Origin: UBA2031 sp037189985
Lineage (GTDB): Bacteria; Pseudomonadota; Gammaproteobacteria; Pseudomonadales; Moraxellaceae
Direction: 5' to 3'
Assembly (NCBI GenBank): GCA_037189985.1
Contig: JBBCJX010000004.1
Location: 1 to 64,000 of the forward strand
DNA length: 64,000 nt
Part shown: piece by piece, positions 16,717 to 25,413 of the stretch
How positions within the stretch are numbered: position 1 is the first letter of the stretch
Layout: every line of letters begins with the position of its first letter
Made by a program: the position numbers and the translations under genes
The notes under the pieces: generated by a model
The model's input: only the letters and a program-made list of their open reading frames with translations
Database searches by the model: none
Told to the model about the DNA's origin: nothing

Positions 16717-17565
16717 TCAGGATGTTTTTTTGTGCGCCAGGGCCGCAATGCGTTTTTCATAGCCCGCATGTGCATCGTGATCGAGGTTGTTGAGGATGCG
16801 GTTGTCATCCAGCAAGCGCCGTCCCTTCTCCTGGAGCCAGCCAGGCACGATGCTGTAAAGCGCATGTGCCGTCTGCAGATAGTCCGGCACTGCCACCAGC
16901 AAACGCGGATGCTTGAGCGTGCTCACCACGGCAGCGGCCACTTTGGCAGGAGAAACTGCCGGAATTCCCTTGCCGGCCTGGTCAGTACCCGACGCCAGTT
17001 CCGTCGTGACCTTGGATGGCATGATGGCGCTGAAACTCACACCTGAATCACGGTTTTCTGCCGCCACCGCCTCGGTCATGCCGACAACGGCATATTTTGT
17101 GCCGGTGTAAACAGCCGCTCCGGGCACGGCAAACAAGCCGGCCAGCGATGCAATATTGATGATGTGTCCACGACGACGCGCCAGCATTTCCGGCAGCGCA
17201 AGCTGCATGCCGTAAACCACCCCCCGGAAATTGATGTCGATCTGCGTATCGGCCAGTGCCGGGTCTTCGTCCAGAAAGGCGCCCATGGGCATGATGCCGG
17301 CATTGTTGACCAGTACATCCACGGAGCCCAGAGCAGCACGTGCTTCCTCAAGAAAGGCGGCAAACGATTCCCGCTTGCGTACATCCAGTTTGGCAGCATG
17401 GCAACCCAGACGCTTTGCTTCACGTTGTGCCAGCTCGACATCAATGTCGCCGATGCTGACACGCGCCCCCTCGGCCAGCAGCGCCTCCGTGATGGCAAGC
17501 CCGATACCACGACCGCCACCTGTCACGGCCACCGTACAGCCCTTCAACCCAGACGGAATTCCCAT
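16717..17565 (-). CDS. Short-chain dehydrogenase/reductase (SadH-like)
   Basis: Classical SDR of 282 residues. The cofactor motif TGGGRGIG lies at 15-22, with Asp40/Asp42 after strand 2 (GDID) suggesting NAD preference. NNAG is at 87-90, the catalytic Ser at 140 (IASLAG), and YTGTK with Tyr153 and Lys157. The C-terminal extension (about 240-282) is longer than in minimal SDRs. GGAG lies 10 nt upstream of the ATG. It sits between the BVMO gene (20-bp gap) and the esterase gene, so oxidation of an alcohol released from the ester, or formation of the ketone substrate, is likely. Confidence 0.88.
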   Translation of the reverse strand: MGIPSGLKGCTVAVTGGGRGIGLAITEALLAEGARVSIGDIDVELAQREAKRLGCHAAKLDVRKRESFAAFLEEARAALGSVDVLVNNAGIMPMGAFLDEDPALADTQIDINFRGVVYGMQLALPEMLARRRGHIINIASLAGLFAVPGAAVYTGTKYAVVGMTEAVAAENRDSGVSFSAIMPSKVTTELASGTDQAGKGIPAVSPAKVAAAVVSTLKHPRLLVAVPDYLQTAHALYSIVPGWLQEKGRRLLDDNRILNNLDHDAHAGYEKRIAALAHKKTS

Positions 17566-17585
17566 ATGCAGTTTTCTCCGGTAAT

Positions 17586-19097
17586 TCAGCCTGCACGGCT
17601 GACGACATACTCTTCCAGCGGGAAGGAACTCAGCTGCTTGCGCATTTCCAGTGTGGTCCATGGCCAGAGCGTGCTGTTGCGGCCATTGGCATCAATGAAA
17701 TAACTGGTGCAACCGCCCTTGTTCCAGACTGTGTCCTGCAGTGCAGCCTGCACTTTTTCATTGAAGGCAGCCTGCCGGGCAGGATCAACCTCTATTGCCA
17801 GAATGCCCTGCGCACGAGCCTTCTTGAGCGCGTCCACGATATAGGCAAGCTGTGCTTCGATGATCAGGATGGCGGAAGAACTCACGGCCAGATTGGGGCC
17901 GAACATCAGGAAACCATTGGGGCAACCTGCCACCATGGTTCCCATATAACCCTCCGGGCTGCCGGCCCAGACCTCCGCCATGGTCCGGCCACTACGGCCA
18001 CGCACACGTTCGGCAACAGGAGGCGCCGTAATTTCAAAACCGGTACCGAGCACGATGGCATCCACCTCGTGCTCCCTGCCCATGTCATCGACAATCGAAT
18101 GCGGCCTGATCTCCCGTACCCCGGTCGCCACGACCTCCACATTCGGCTGTACCAGCGCCGGATACCAGTCGTTGGACTGCAAGACGCGCTTGCAGCCGAT
18201 GATGTAGTCAGGAGTGAGCTTCTTGCGCATGGCAGGGTCTTTTACCGTGCGATGGATATTGAACCTTGCCAGACGCTGGAACTGCTGCATCACGCGCGGA
18301 TGGTGCATGCCGCCATTCAGGGTTTCAAAAATGCCGTACACCGCACCACGCAAGGCAAGCTGGGTCAAAGGCAGGCTTTTGAACAGGCCTTGCACAAGCG
18401 GTGGCAAGGCCTGATCCATTTTGGGAAGTATCCACTGTGGCGTGCGCTGGAAAACCGTCAGCTTGCCCACCCGTGGCTGGATGGCCGGAACAAACTGGAT
18501 GGCAGACGCCCCCGTACCAATCACGGCTACGCGCTTGCCGCCAAGATCGTAATCATGATTCCAGCGTGCCGAATGGAAGATCGCGCCGGCAAACTCTTTG
18601 ATACCGGGAATCCGGGGATAAACGGGCTCATGCATGGGGCCGCAGGCCATGATGACAAAGCGGGCACGGTACTCGCCAGCAGATGTGCCGAGTACCCAGA
18701 GCTTCTCTACGTCATCCCAAGCAGATTCGAGCACTTCATGATGCAGGCGGACATGCGGCATCACGCCAAAACGCAGTGCCGTGGACTGCAGGTAATCCTT
18801 GATTTCCGCCTGCCCGGCAAACACGCGGCTCCAGCCCGGGTTGGGTGCAAAGGAATAGGAATACAGGGAAGAAGGCACATCACAGGCGCAACCGGGATAG
18901 GTATTCTCGCGCCAGACCCCACCGATCTCGGCCGCTTTCTCCAACAGGACGAAATCGGTGATGCCGGCCTCGCGCAACTTGATGGCCGCCCCGATACCGG
19001 CGAATCCCCCGCCCACCACAATGACTTCATGAAAGGGCACAGACGGGCTGGTAGCCTGGGACACGCGACGCCGTTTGGACGGGGCGGTATTGGTCAT
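17586..19097 (-). CDS. Flavin-containing monooxygenase, Baeyer-Villiger type
   Basis: FAD/NADPH monooxygenase of 503 residues. FAD-binding VGGGFAGIG is at 28-36, and the Baeyer-Villiger fingerprint FxGxxxHxxxW is met exactly by FAGAIFHSARW at 169-179. An NADPH-binding IGTGASAIQ follows near 195. Length and layout resemble MymA of Mycobacterium tuberculosis (Rv3083), whose operon also carries an esterase (LipR) and an SDR (SadH). It is the first gene of the three-gene operon, with an 18-bp palindrome 58 bp upstream of its ATG. The natural substrate, probably a ketone, is unknown. Confidence 0.88.
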   Translation of the reverse strand: MTNTAPSKRRRVSQATSPSVPFHEVIVVGGGFAGIGAAIKLREAGITDFVLLEKAAEIGGVWRENTYPGCACDVPSSLYSYSFAPNPGWSRVFAGQAEIKDYLQSTALRFGVMPHVRLHHEVLESAWDDVEKLWVLGTSAGEYRARFVIMACGPMHEPVYPRIPGIKEFAGAIFHSARWNHDYDLGGKRVAVIGTGASAIQFVPAIQPRVGKLTVFQRTPQWILPKMDQALPPLVQGLFKSLPLTQLALRGAVYGIFETLNGGMHHPRVMQQFQRLARFNIHRTVKDPAMRKKLTPDYIIGCKRVLQSNDWYPALVQPNVEVVATGVREIRPHSIVDDMGREHEVDAIVLGTGFEITAPPVAERVRGRSGRTMAEVWAGSPEGYMGTMVAGCPNGFLMFGPNLAVSSSAILIIEAQLAYIVDALKKARAQGILAIEVDPARQAAFNEKVQAALQDTVWNKGGCTSYFIDANGRNSTLWPWTTLEMRKQLSSFPLEEYVVSRAG

Positions 19098-19154
19098 GAC
19101 ACTGACTCCGGAAAATCACGACAACGGCGGTTTGCCGCGTGGCCGCAATCTTTC

Positions 19155-19172
19155 ACATACGAATTCGTATGT
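19155..19172. promoter_or_regulatory. 18-bp perfect palindrome, candidate operator of BVMO operon
   Basis: ACATACGAATTCGTATGT is identical on both strands over 18 bp. It lies 58 bp upstream of the BVMO start codon in an otherwise non-repetitive region. Size and symmetry fit a dimeric TetR-family repressor site. No TetR gene is present nearby, so the regulator would be elsewhere. Confidence 0.6.
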
Positions 19173-19239
19173 CAAATAAAATACTGCCATCCCTCTCCTT
19201 CCCTGTTCCGGGGAAATTGCATATGACCCGACATCACAC

Positions 19240-19272
19240 ATGAAAAAGCCCCTGTGGAATGGGCTTTTTCAT
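19240..19272. terminator. Symmetric intrinsic terminator
   Basis: Arms ATGAAAAAGCCC and GGGCTTTTTCAT (12 bp) enclose a 9-nt loop. It lies 11 bp beyond the stop of the AdeT-like gene on the minus strand, between that gene and the promoter of the BVMO operon. Confidence 0.8.
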
Positions 19273-19283
19273 GCAAAGGAGCT

Positions 19284-20354
19284 TTATTCGTCCTTGAGTG
19301 CACACTCGAAGTTCTTGGGATCAAACTTGCAGCGCACACGCTTCAGCAGGCTCATCATCTGCGGATCGTAGGTACCGTCGCGGGTCAGTTCGAGACGTGC
19401 CTCGCGCATCAGGCGCTGGTATTTGTCCTGCTCCACCGGTGACAGGTCCAGCCAATATTTCGCCTCGATTTCCTTTTCGCTCTTGGCCACGAAATCAAAT
19501 GCTTCCTCGACACGACTGAGGGCAACATCACGCATCAGCGCCATACGCTCATCCATGTCGGGCACCTTCTTCAGCAAGCGCTCACGATTGATGATGATAC
19601 TGCCGGAAATCTGCAACACCGGATAACGGAAAATCGCCCCCTTGCTCCCCAGACCGCGGTACAGCTCGAAGGGTTTGTAGATCACGGCCGGCGCCACGAG
19701 GATGTCGACCTGGCCATTGTTGAACTTGCTGGCGAAATTGGTGATATCGGAGGCTACCGGCTGTGCCCCCAGTTGCTGCACGAGCTTGGCCTGTGAGCGG
19801 TCCCAGTCGAGCACGGCCACCTTCTTGCCGGCCGCCTTTTCGATGGAGTCGATCTTGCGATCGTTCACGAAGACATAGGCCGCACCCAGCGGCACAATGC
19901 CAATAACCTGATAGGGCCCGGAAATCGTGAGCGGAATGATCTTGGGGTTGGCCAGAGTCTGCAGCACCGCGCGCATTTCCTGGGCATTGCGTATGGCACC
20001 TACCGCATCAAGGCTGCCCATGAAGCGGTTGAACTGGCGACCACGGAGCGTGGTCAACACCACGCCATCACATTGCCCGGCCTTGAAGTCTTCTGCGGCC
20101 ACACGCTCATCCGTGTAAACCTTTACATCAGTGATGACATTCCATTTGCGGGCCTCCAGTGCCAGATCGCGGGCCCGTGTGGCCGCATCACCGCCGTTGC
20201 CCACTGGATCATAGACACAAAAGGCAATCTCCAGCGGCTTGGCAAAAGCCGGCGGTGTTCCCTTTCCGGGAACAGCCGCAGACGAAGAAAAAGGAAGAAG
20301 AAGGGCCGCAATGGCCGTCAGGCAGGAAACAAAACGGGGAAAGCTTTTTGTCAT
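19284..20354 (-). CDS. Putative periplasmic solute-binding protein, AdeT1/2 family
   Basis: Protein of 356 residues with a Sec signal peptide (about 1-25, ending in PFSSSAA). The mature part resembles the AdeT1/AdeT2 family described in Acinetobacter: IAFCVYDPVGNGGDAATRAR near 45, then ALEARKWNVITDVKVYTDERVAAEDFKAGQCDG (family core ending DERVAAEDFKAGQCDG), and RGRQFNRFMGSLDAVGA. The fold looks like a TRAP or type 2 periplasmic binding protein. No permease genes flank it, so the transport partner and ligand are unknown; the efflux role once assigned to AdeT is not supported by the sequence. The start at 20354 is preferred because it gives the compact signal peptide. Confidence 0.78.
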   Translation of the reverse strand: MTKSFPRFVSCLTAIAALLLPFSSSAAVPGKGTPPAFAKPLEIAFCVYDPVGNGGDAATRARDLALEARKWNVITDVKVYTDERVAAEDFKAGQCDGVVLTTLRGRQFNRFMGSLDAVGAIRNAQEMRAVLQTLANPKIIPLTISGPYQVIGIVPLGAAYVFVNDRKIDSIEKAAGKKVAVLDWDRSQAKLVQQLGAQPVASDITNFASKFNNGQVDILVAPAVIYKPFELYRGLGSKGAIFRYPVLQISGSIIINRERLLKKVPDMDERMALMRDVALSRVEEAFDFVAKSEKEIEAKYWLDLSPVEQDKYQRLMREARLELTRDGTYDPQMMSLLKRVRCKFDPKNFECALKDE

Positions 20355-20512
20355 GATGTGATGTCCCGTCACGAAAAATGGGGATGAGCCCAGCCCCTGT
20401 CCGGGGAGGCGACCGGGAACCGATCATACGAGCCGCAACCTCGACAGGATTGGCCGTGGAGACGGCCACCCTCTGCATGTCGGCCTGACTTACAAAAAAC
20501 CCTGAAACTGAA

Positions 20513-20545
20513 ATGAAAAAGCCTCGCAGAGCGAGGCTTTTTCAT
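20513..20545. terminator. Symmetric intrinsic terminator downstream of fadD
   Basis: Perfect 15-bp arms (ATGAAAAAGCCTCGC) with a 3-nt loop, 33 bp in all, the same length and outer sequence as the hairpin at 23-55. It follows the fadD stop by 14 bp on the minus strand. Confidence 0.87.
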
Positions 20546-20559
20546 CAAGACGGAGTCAC

Positions 20560-22218
20560 TTACTGCCCGCGCAACTCACGGCGCAATATCTTGCCCACAT
20601 TGGTCTTGGGCAGGTCGGCACGGAAAGCAATGGCCTTGGGCACCTTGTAGCCGGTGAGACTGCCGCGCAGGTGTTTGATGAGATCAGCCTCGGTGAGATT
20701 GGGATCCTTCTTCACTACGAAGAGCTTGACCGCCTCGCCCGATTTCTCGTCCGGTATGCCCACGGCAGCGCTTTCCAGCACGCCGGGATGACGGGCAGCG
20801 GCATCCTCGATTTCGTTGGGATACACATTGAAGCCGGACACCAGAATCATGTCCTTCTTACGGTCCACGATGCGGATATAACCGTCGGGATCAATGACGC
20901 CGATGTCACCCGTCTTGAGCCAGCCTTCGCTGTCGATGACCTCGTCCGTTGCTTCCGGGCGCTGCCAGTAACCCTTCATGACCTGCGGGCCCTTGACGCA
21001 AAGCTCACCGGGCTGGCCGATCTCGACTTCGTTGCCGTCATCGTCAATCGCCTTGACCAGTGTGTTGGGAATCGGCATGCCGATGGTGCCCAAGCGCACG
21101 GCACTGAGAGGGTTCATCGTCGCCACCGGCGAGGTTTCAGTCATCCCAAAACCCTCGCAGATACGGATACCCGTGAGCTTCTCCCAGTCCTCAGCCACCT
21201 TGACCTGCATGGCCATGCCGCCGGCTACCACACGCTTGACGCTGGAGAAATCCAGCTTGCGGAAATCTTCGTTGTGCAACAGCGCCACGAACAGCGTATT
21301 GAGGCCGGCCATGGTGGTGAAGCGCCACTGCTGCAGCTCCTTCACGAACGCCGGGATGTCACGCGGATTGGTAATGAGGATGGTGTGGCCACCCTGATCC
21401 ATCATGCCGAGGCAACACACCGTGAAGGCAAAGATGTGATAGAGCGGCAGCGGTGCAATCATGATTTCCTTGCCGGCTTCGAAGTTCACCAACGTGGCAC
21501 GCATCTGCAGGAGATTGGCAACCAGATTGGCATGGGTCAGCATGGCGCCCTTGGCCACACCAGTAGTGCCACCGGTGTACTGGAGCACGGCCACGTCATC
21601 GCTGGCCGGCGTTACGTCCTTCACAGCATGCTTCGCACCACGACTCAGCACGTCGGTGAAAGCCAGTGCCTTGGGCAGGCTGTAGGCCGGAACCATTTTC
21701 TTCACTTTCTTCACCACCAGATTGGTGATGAAACGCTTGAGCGGCGGCAGCACATCGCCTACTTCCGTGACGATGACGGTACGGATGCCGGTCTTGGGCA
21801 GAACCTTTTCAACCTTGTCGCCAAAATTGGCCAGCACCACCAGTGCCGCTGCACCCGAGTCGTTGAACTGGTGCAGCATTTCGGTTTCGGTATAGAGCGG
21901 ATTGGTGTTGACGACGATCAGGCCGGCACGCATGGCACCGAACACGGCAATCGGGTACTGGAGCAGGTTGGGCAGCTGCACGGCAATGCGGTCGCCGGGC
22001 TTGAGGTCGGTTTCATTCTGCAGGTAAGCCGCAAAATTGGCAGACAGCCTCTCCAGATCACGATAGCTGATGGTGCGACCCATGTTGCTGAATGCAGGCA
22101 GTTCCCCGTACTTGCGCACTGCTTCCTGAAAGACGTCGACTACCGACTTGTAGGCCTGTGTGTCTATCTGAAAGGGCACATCGGCCGGGTATTTGTCTTT
22201 CCAGAAATCCGCTTGCAT
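20560..22218 (-). CDS. fadD: Long-chain fatty acid-CoA ligase
   Basis: Acyl-CoA synthetase of 552 residues in the ANL superfamily. The AMP-binding motif YTGGTTGVAKGAMLTH is present, as are GFGMTETSP, the hinge region GWLKTGDIG, and the C-terminal catalytic lysine in PKTNVGKILRREL. It activates fatty acids to CoA thioesters at the inner membrane for beta-oxidation. The start at 22218 has AGGAG upstream (ACAGGAGTTTTTTC). It lies 50 bp after the M61 peptidase gene on the same strand. FadBA and an acyl-CoA dehydrogenase elsewhere in the window complete the pathway. Confidence 0.95.
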   Translation of the reverse strand: MQADFWKDKYPADVPFQIDTQAYKSVVDVFQEAVRKYGELPAFSNMGRTISYRDLERLSANFAAYLQNETDLKPGDRIAVQLPNLLQYPIAVFGAMRAGLIVVNTNPLYTETEMLHQFNDSGAAALVVLANFGDKVEKVLPKTGIRTVIVTEVGDVLPPLKRFITNLVVKKVKKMVPAYSLPKALAFTDVLSRGAKHAVKDVTPASDDVAVLQYTGGTTGVAKGAMLTHANLVANLLQMRATLVNFEAGKEIMIAPLPLYHIFAFTVCCLGMMDQGGHTILITNPRDIPAFVKELQQWRFTTMAGLNTLFVALLHNEDFRKLDFSSVKRVVAGGMAMQVKVAEDWEKLTGIRICEGFGMTETSPVATMNPLSAVRLGTIGMPIPNTLVKAIDDDGNEVEIGQPGELCVKGPQVMKGYWQRPEATDEVIDSEGWLKTGDIGVIDPDGYIRIVDRKKDMILVSGFNVYPNEIEDAAARHPGVLESAAVGIPDEKSGEAVKLFVVKKDPNLTEADLIKHLRGSLTGYKVPKAIAFRADLPKTNVGKILRRELRGQ

Positions 22219-22268
22219 GAAAAAACTCCTGTCATGAATTGTTGTAGGGATATCGTGATGATCGCTTG

Positions 22269-24098
22269 CTAGCCCAGCAGCCATCGCTCGGCCTTTTGCC
22301 GGCGCCTATCTTCCTCCGGCAGGGCAAGGACACAGGTATCGGCCGGGGCCTCACCCAGGGTGACGGAAAAACGCATCAGCTCATCGCGGCGGAAAGCATG
22401 CAGCTCAAGCTCGTCGCCGGGCTGGCAACTTGCCAGCATTTTCTCCAGGGAAGCGCCGTTCACGCGCAGACCGTTCACGGCAATCACGACATCACCGGCC
22501 GAGAGGCCTGCCTGCTGTGCCGGGCTGCCGTGATACACCACCTGAAGGGCAACACCACCCTCGGCTCCCTGCGTTTTTGCGCCCCACCAGGGCTTGGGCA
22601 GCTTGTTTGTGGCGGAGCCGGCAGCAGGCTTGCCGCCAGAATCTGCGGCATTCTCTGCCGGGCGCTGGGTCCAGTCCAATCCATGAGTGACCAGCAGTTC
22701 ACGCAGTGGCAACTCGGCCGTGCCATGGAGGGCGTTCTGCCAGAAATCCGTCCATTCCTGCGCACTGACAGCGTCACCACACAACAAGGCGACCAGGCGG
22801 GGAATGTCCTCTTCCCCAACCCCCCTGCCCGGCAGGCCAAAGTCCTGCCAGAGCCTGCGCATGAGGTCGCCCAGTGAAACCCGGCCTCCTGTGCGCTCGC
22901 GCATCAGCAAATCCAGGCAGAGCGCAATCAGCGCGCCTTTCACGTAATAGCTGACAATGCTGTTGGGGGAGTTTTCGTCCTGCTTGTAGTACTTGCTCCA
23001 GGCATCAATGCTGGACTCGGCCACGCTCTGGCGAAAGCGCCCGGGCGTGCGCAGATGACGGGTGATCTGCTGGGCAAGCAGCTCCAGATAGGCCGGGGTG
23101 GAAATCACGCCGGAACGCAGCAACATGAGGTCATCGTAATACGAGGTAATGCCCTCAAATGCCCAAAGCAGGGGAGTATGGGTTTCCTGACGCAGGTCAT
23201 ACGGCAGGAATACCGCCGGCTTGATGCGCTTGACGTTCCAGCTGTGGAAATACTCGTGGCTGCACAGCCCCAGAAACGTGCGATAGCGCTCGCCCGGTTG
23301 TTCGGGCTCAGAGGCGAGCGGCAAGTCATCGCGCGAGCACAGGAGTGCGGTGGAAGCACGATGCTCCAGCCCGCCATAACCGTTGCCCACGGCGGTTACC
23401 AGAAAGACATAATGCTCGAACGGAGCCGGCTCGCCAAAAAACGCGATCTGTGCCGCGCATATCCTTTCCAGGTCACGGCAAAGCCGCGCCATGTCGGCAC
23501 GGTGGCGACCCGTGATCACGATCTCGTGGGGAACACCGCAGGCAGTGAAAGTGGCATGGGTGAAAGTGCCCATCTCCACGGGATGGTCAATCAACTCGTC
23601 ATAGCTTGCGGCTTGGTAACGCCCGAAGCCCAGAGGGAGCGTGTCGTTGCCTGGCGTCAGGCTGGTGCCCACCTGCCAGCCCTGCACGCCCTCGGGACAA
23701 CGGATATCAACGACATGCGGCAAGTCCTGCTGCCCCGCCACCTCCAGAAAAACCGAGGTGCCGTTGAAGAAACCATGTGTCTGATCCAGATGCGCGCCGC
23801 GCACGGAAAGGTCCCAGGCATAGACTTCGTAGCGCAGGGTGATGGCACCCTCTGCAGGGGCGCAGACCCAGTCTGACTTGCCTGTCTTCCGTACAACGAC
23901 TGGCTGGCCAGCCTCATCTGCCGCAGAAACCGGCCCCAGATGACGGGAAAAATCACGGATCATGTAGCTGCCCGGTATCCAATTCGGCAGACTGAGCTGT
24001 TGGCCCGCCGGATCCGGCCGGGCGATGGTAAGTTCTACTTCGTACAGATGTGCTTGCGGGCGGCTGGCGCCAATGCAGTAGTGAACAGCGAAGGTCAT
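22269..24098 (-). CDS. M61 family metallopeptidase with PDZ domain (glycyl aminopeptidase type)
   Basis: Protein of 609 residues. The N-terminal beta domain starts MTFAVHYCIGASRPQAHLYE. The zinc site is HEYFHSWNVKRIKP (HExxH with the family WN), with a third acidic ligand expected in LLWAFEGITSYYDDL. A PDZ domain occupies roughly residues 490-580 (GGVALQVVYHGSPAQQAGLSAGD). The start at 24098 fits the family N-terminus; the frame runs 80 codons further upstream across the divergent gene's start and is rejected. No signal peptide is evident. It diverges from a lipase gene 88 bp away. Its cellular substrate is unknown. Confidence 0.88.
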   Translation of the reverse strand: MTFAVHYCIGASRPQAHLYEVELTIARPDPAGQQLSLPNWIPGSYMIRDFSRHLGPVSAADEAGQPVVVRKTGKSDWVCAPAEGAITLRYEVYAWDLSVRGAHLDQTHGFFNGTSVFLEVAGQQDLPHVVDIRCPEGVQGWQVGTSLTPGNDTLPLGFGRYQAASYDELIDHPVEMGTFTHATFTACGVPHEIVITGRHRADMARLCRDLERICAAQIAFFGEPAPFEHYVFLVTAVGNGYGGLEHRASTALLCSRDDLPLASEPEQPGERYRTFLGLCSHEYFHSWNVKRIKPAVFLPYDLRQETHTPLLWAFEGITSYYDDLMLLRSGVISTPAYLELLAQQITRHLRTPGRFRQSVAESSIDAWSKYYKQDENSPNSIVSYYVKGALIALCLDLLMRERTGGRVSLGDLMRRLWQDFGLPGRGVGEEDIPRLVALLCGDAVSAQEWTDFWQNALHGTAELPLRELLVTHGLDWTQRPAENAADSGGKPAAGSATNKLPKPWWGAKTQGAEGGVALQVVYHGSPAQQAGLSAGDVVIAVNGLRVNGASLEKMLASCQPGDELELHAFRRDELMRFSVTLGEAPADTCVLALPEEDRRRQKAERWLLG

Positions 24099-24186
24099 GC
24101 CCTGGCGACTCCAATGGCGACAGGCCCGGCAGGTGCCGAAAAGCCAGGCCGATGTGAACAGACAGCAAAGAAGAGAGCCTAGAATA

Positions 24187-25155
24187 ATGAACAATATCGT
24201 CACGGACCATGCCATGACTGTTACCACGGAAACCGCAGGAAGCATCGAATGGCTGCTCGCCAATGACGGCCATCGCATCCCCCTACGATGCTGGCATGTG
24301 GAGCAGCCACGTGCGGTCATCCACATCGTGCATGGCATGGCCGAACATTCCGGCTGCTATGACGATGTCGCCCTGCGCTTCAATGCTGTCGGCTATGCCG
24401 TGGTGGCGCATGACCACCGCTGCCATGGCCTTGCCACTCCCCGTGAGCAGTTGGGCAATGTCAGTGCCCTGCAGCACTGGCAAGGTGTCTGCCACGACAT
24501 GTCCGTGGTCAATGCCGACATCCATCACCGCTACCCCGGCCTGCCCCTGATCGTGCTGGGGCACAGCATGGGCTCCTTCATTTCCCAGTACTTTGCCCAG
24601 CATCATCCCAACCAGCTCAACCTGCTCCTGCTGGAGGGCAGCTCTTACGAGGCACCGTGGTTCGCTTCGCTGGCCGGGCTTCTGGGAGGCTTCGAAAGCT
24701 GGCGCCAGGGCGAGAATGGCCGCAGCCCCCTGATTCACGCGCTTTCATTCGGCGGCTTCAACAAGGCATTCAAGAAGCCCCGTACAGCATTTGACTGGCT
24801 TTCGCGGGACAACGCTTTTGTGGACCGCTATGTGGCCGACCCCCTCTGCGGCTTCCAGCTGTCAAACGGATACTGGCGTGCCTTTGTCAGCGGCCTGAGT
24901 GCCCTCTACCAGCCTCATGCCATGAAGCGCATCCGCGATGACCTGCCCATCTACCTGTTCTCGGGTAGCCGCGACCCGGTAGGTCACATGGGGCGCGGTG
25001 TGGAGCGGCTGGCGCAGGCGCTGCGGGAAAACACGGGCAACCGCAATATCACGTTACGCCTCTATCCGGATGCGCGGCACGACATCCTGCACGAAACCAA
25101 CCGTGACGAAGTGCTTGCCGACCTCCTTGGCTGGATCAAACGCCACCTGCCATGA
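24187..25155 (+). CDS. Alpha/beta hydrolase, monoacylglycerol lipase-like (S33 hydrolase_4)
   Basis: Protein of 322 residues with the hydrolase_4 layout: HGMAEHSGCYDDVA near residue 52, then DHRCHG, the nucleophile elbow GHSMGS, and GSRDPVGHMGRG for the acidic residue. The catalytic His lies in DARHDILHETN near 298. It is most like bacterial monoacylglycerol lipases or lysophospholipases. No signal peptide is seen. The start at 24187 is preceded by a purine-rich AGAAGAGAG; Met at 24214 is an alternative. The gene ends in the hairpin at 25179. Confidence 0.85.
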   Translation: MNNIVTDHAMTVTTETAGSIEWLLANDGHRIPLRCWHVEQPRAVIHIVHGMAEHSGCYDDVALRFNAVGYAVVAHDHRCHGLATPREQLGNVSALQHWQGVCHDMSVVNADIHHRYPGLPLIVLGHSMGSFISQYFAQHHPNQLNLLLLEGSSYEAPWFASLAGLLGGFESWRQGENGRSPLIHALSFGGFNKAFKKPRTAFDWLSRDNAFVDRYVADPLCGFQLSNGYWRAFVSGLSALYQPHAMKRIRDDLPIYLFSGSRDPVGHMGRGVERLAQALRENTGNRNITLRLYPDARHDILHETNRDEVLADLLGWIKRHLP

Positions 25156-25178
25156 GCAAAGCGTTCTTTACACCAGAC

Positions 25179-25214
25179 TCAGCCATGGCTCTGCGATAGC
25201 GCAGCCATGGCTGA
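25179..25214. terminator. Strong hairpin after lipase gene
   Basis: Perfect 12-bp arms TCAGCCATGGCT and AGCCATGGCTGA enclose 12 nt, which can add three more pairs. The hairpin begins 24 bp after the lipase stop. No U-tract follows, so it may slow decay or polymerase rather than act as a classic intrinsic terminator. Confidence 0.5.
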
Positions 25215-25413
25215 AGTCGCTATTGCATTTTCTGCTCACCATTCGTTACACCCCGTAGCGACTCACCATCCGCTCCACCGCCTCGCTTCTGCTATCTTCA
25301 ATCCGTAGAATCCGCGCCCGGCGCAGGTGCCTCCAGCGCCCAAGAGTCTTCACGCAAGCCATGGCATGTCCTGCCCCGGCTGCCGTGAATATTTTTCTCT
25401 TTGGGGCATCATC

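Noticed and set aside
20671..22272. Open frame of 533 codons on the plus strand opposite fadD
   Set aside because: fadD is certain from its motifs. The antisense frame is rich in His, Gln and Gly and looks like nothing known.
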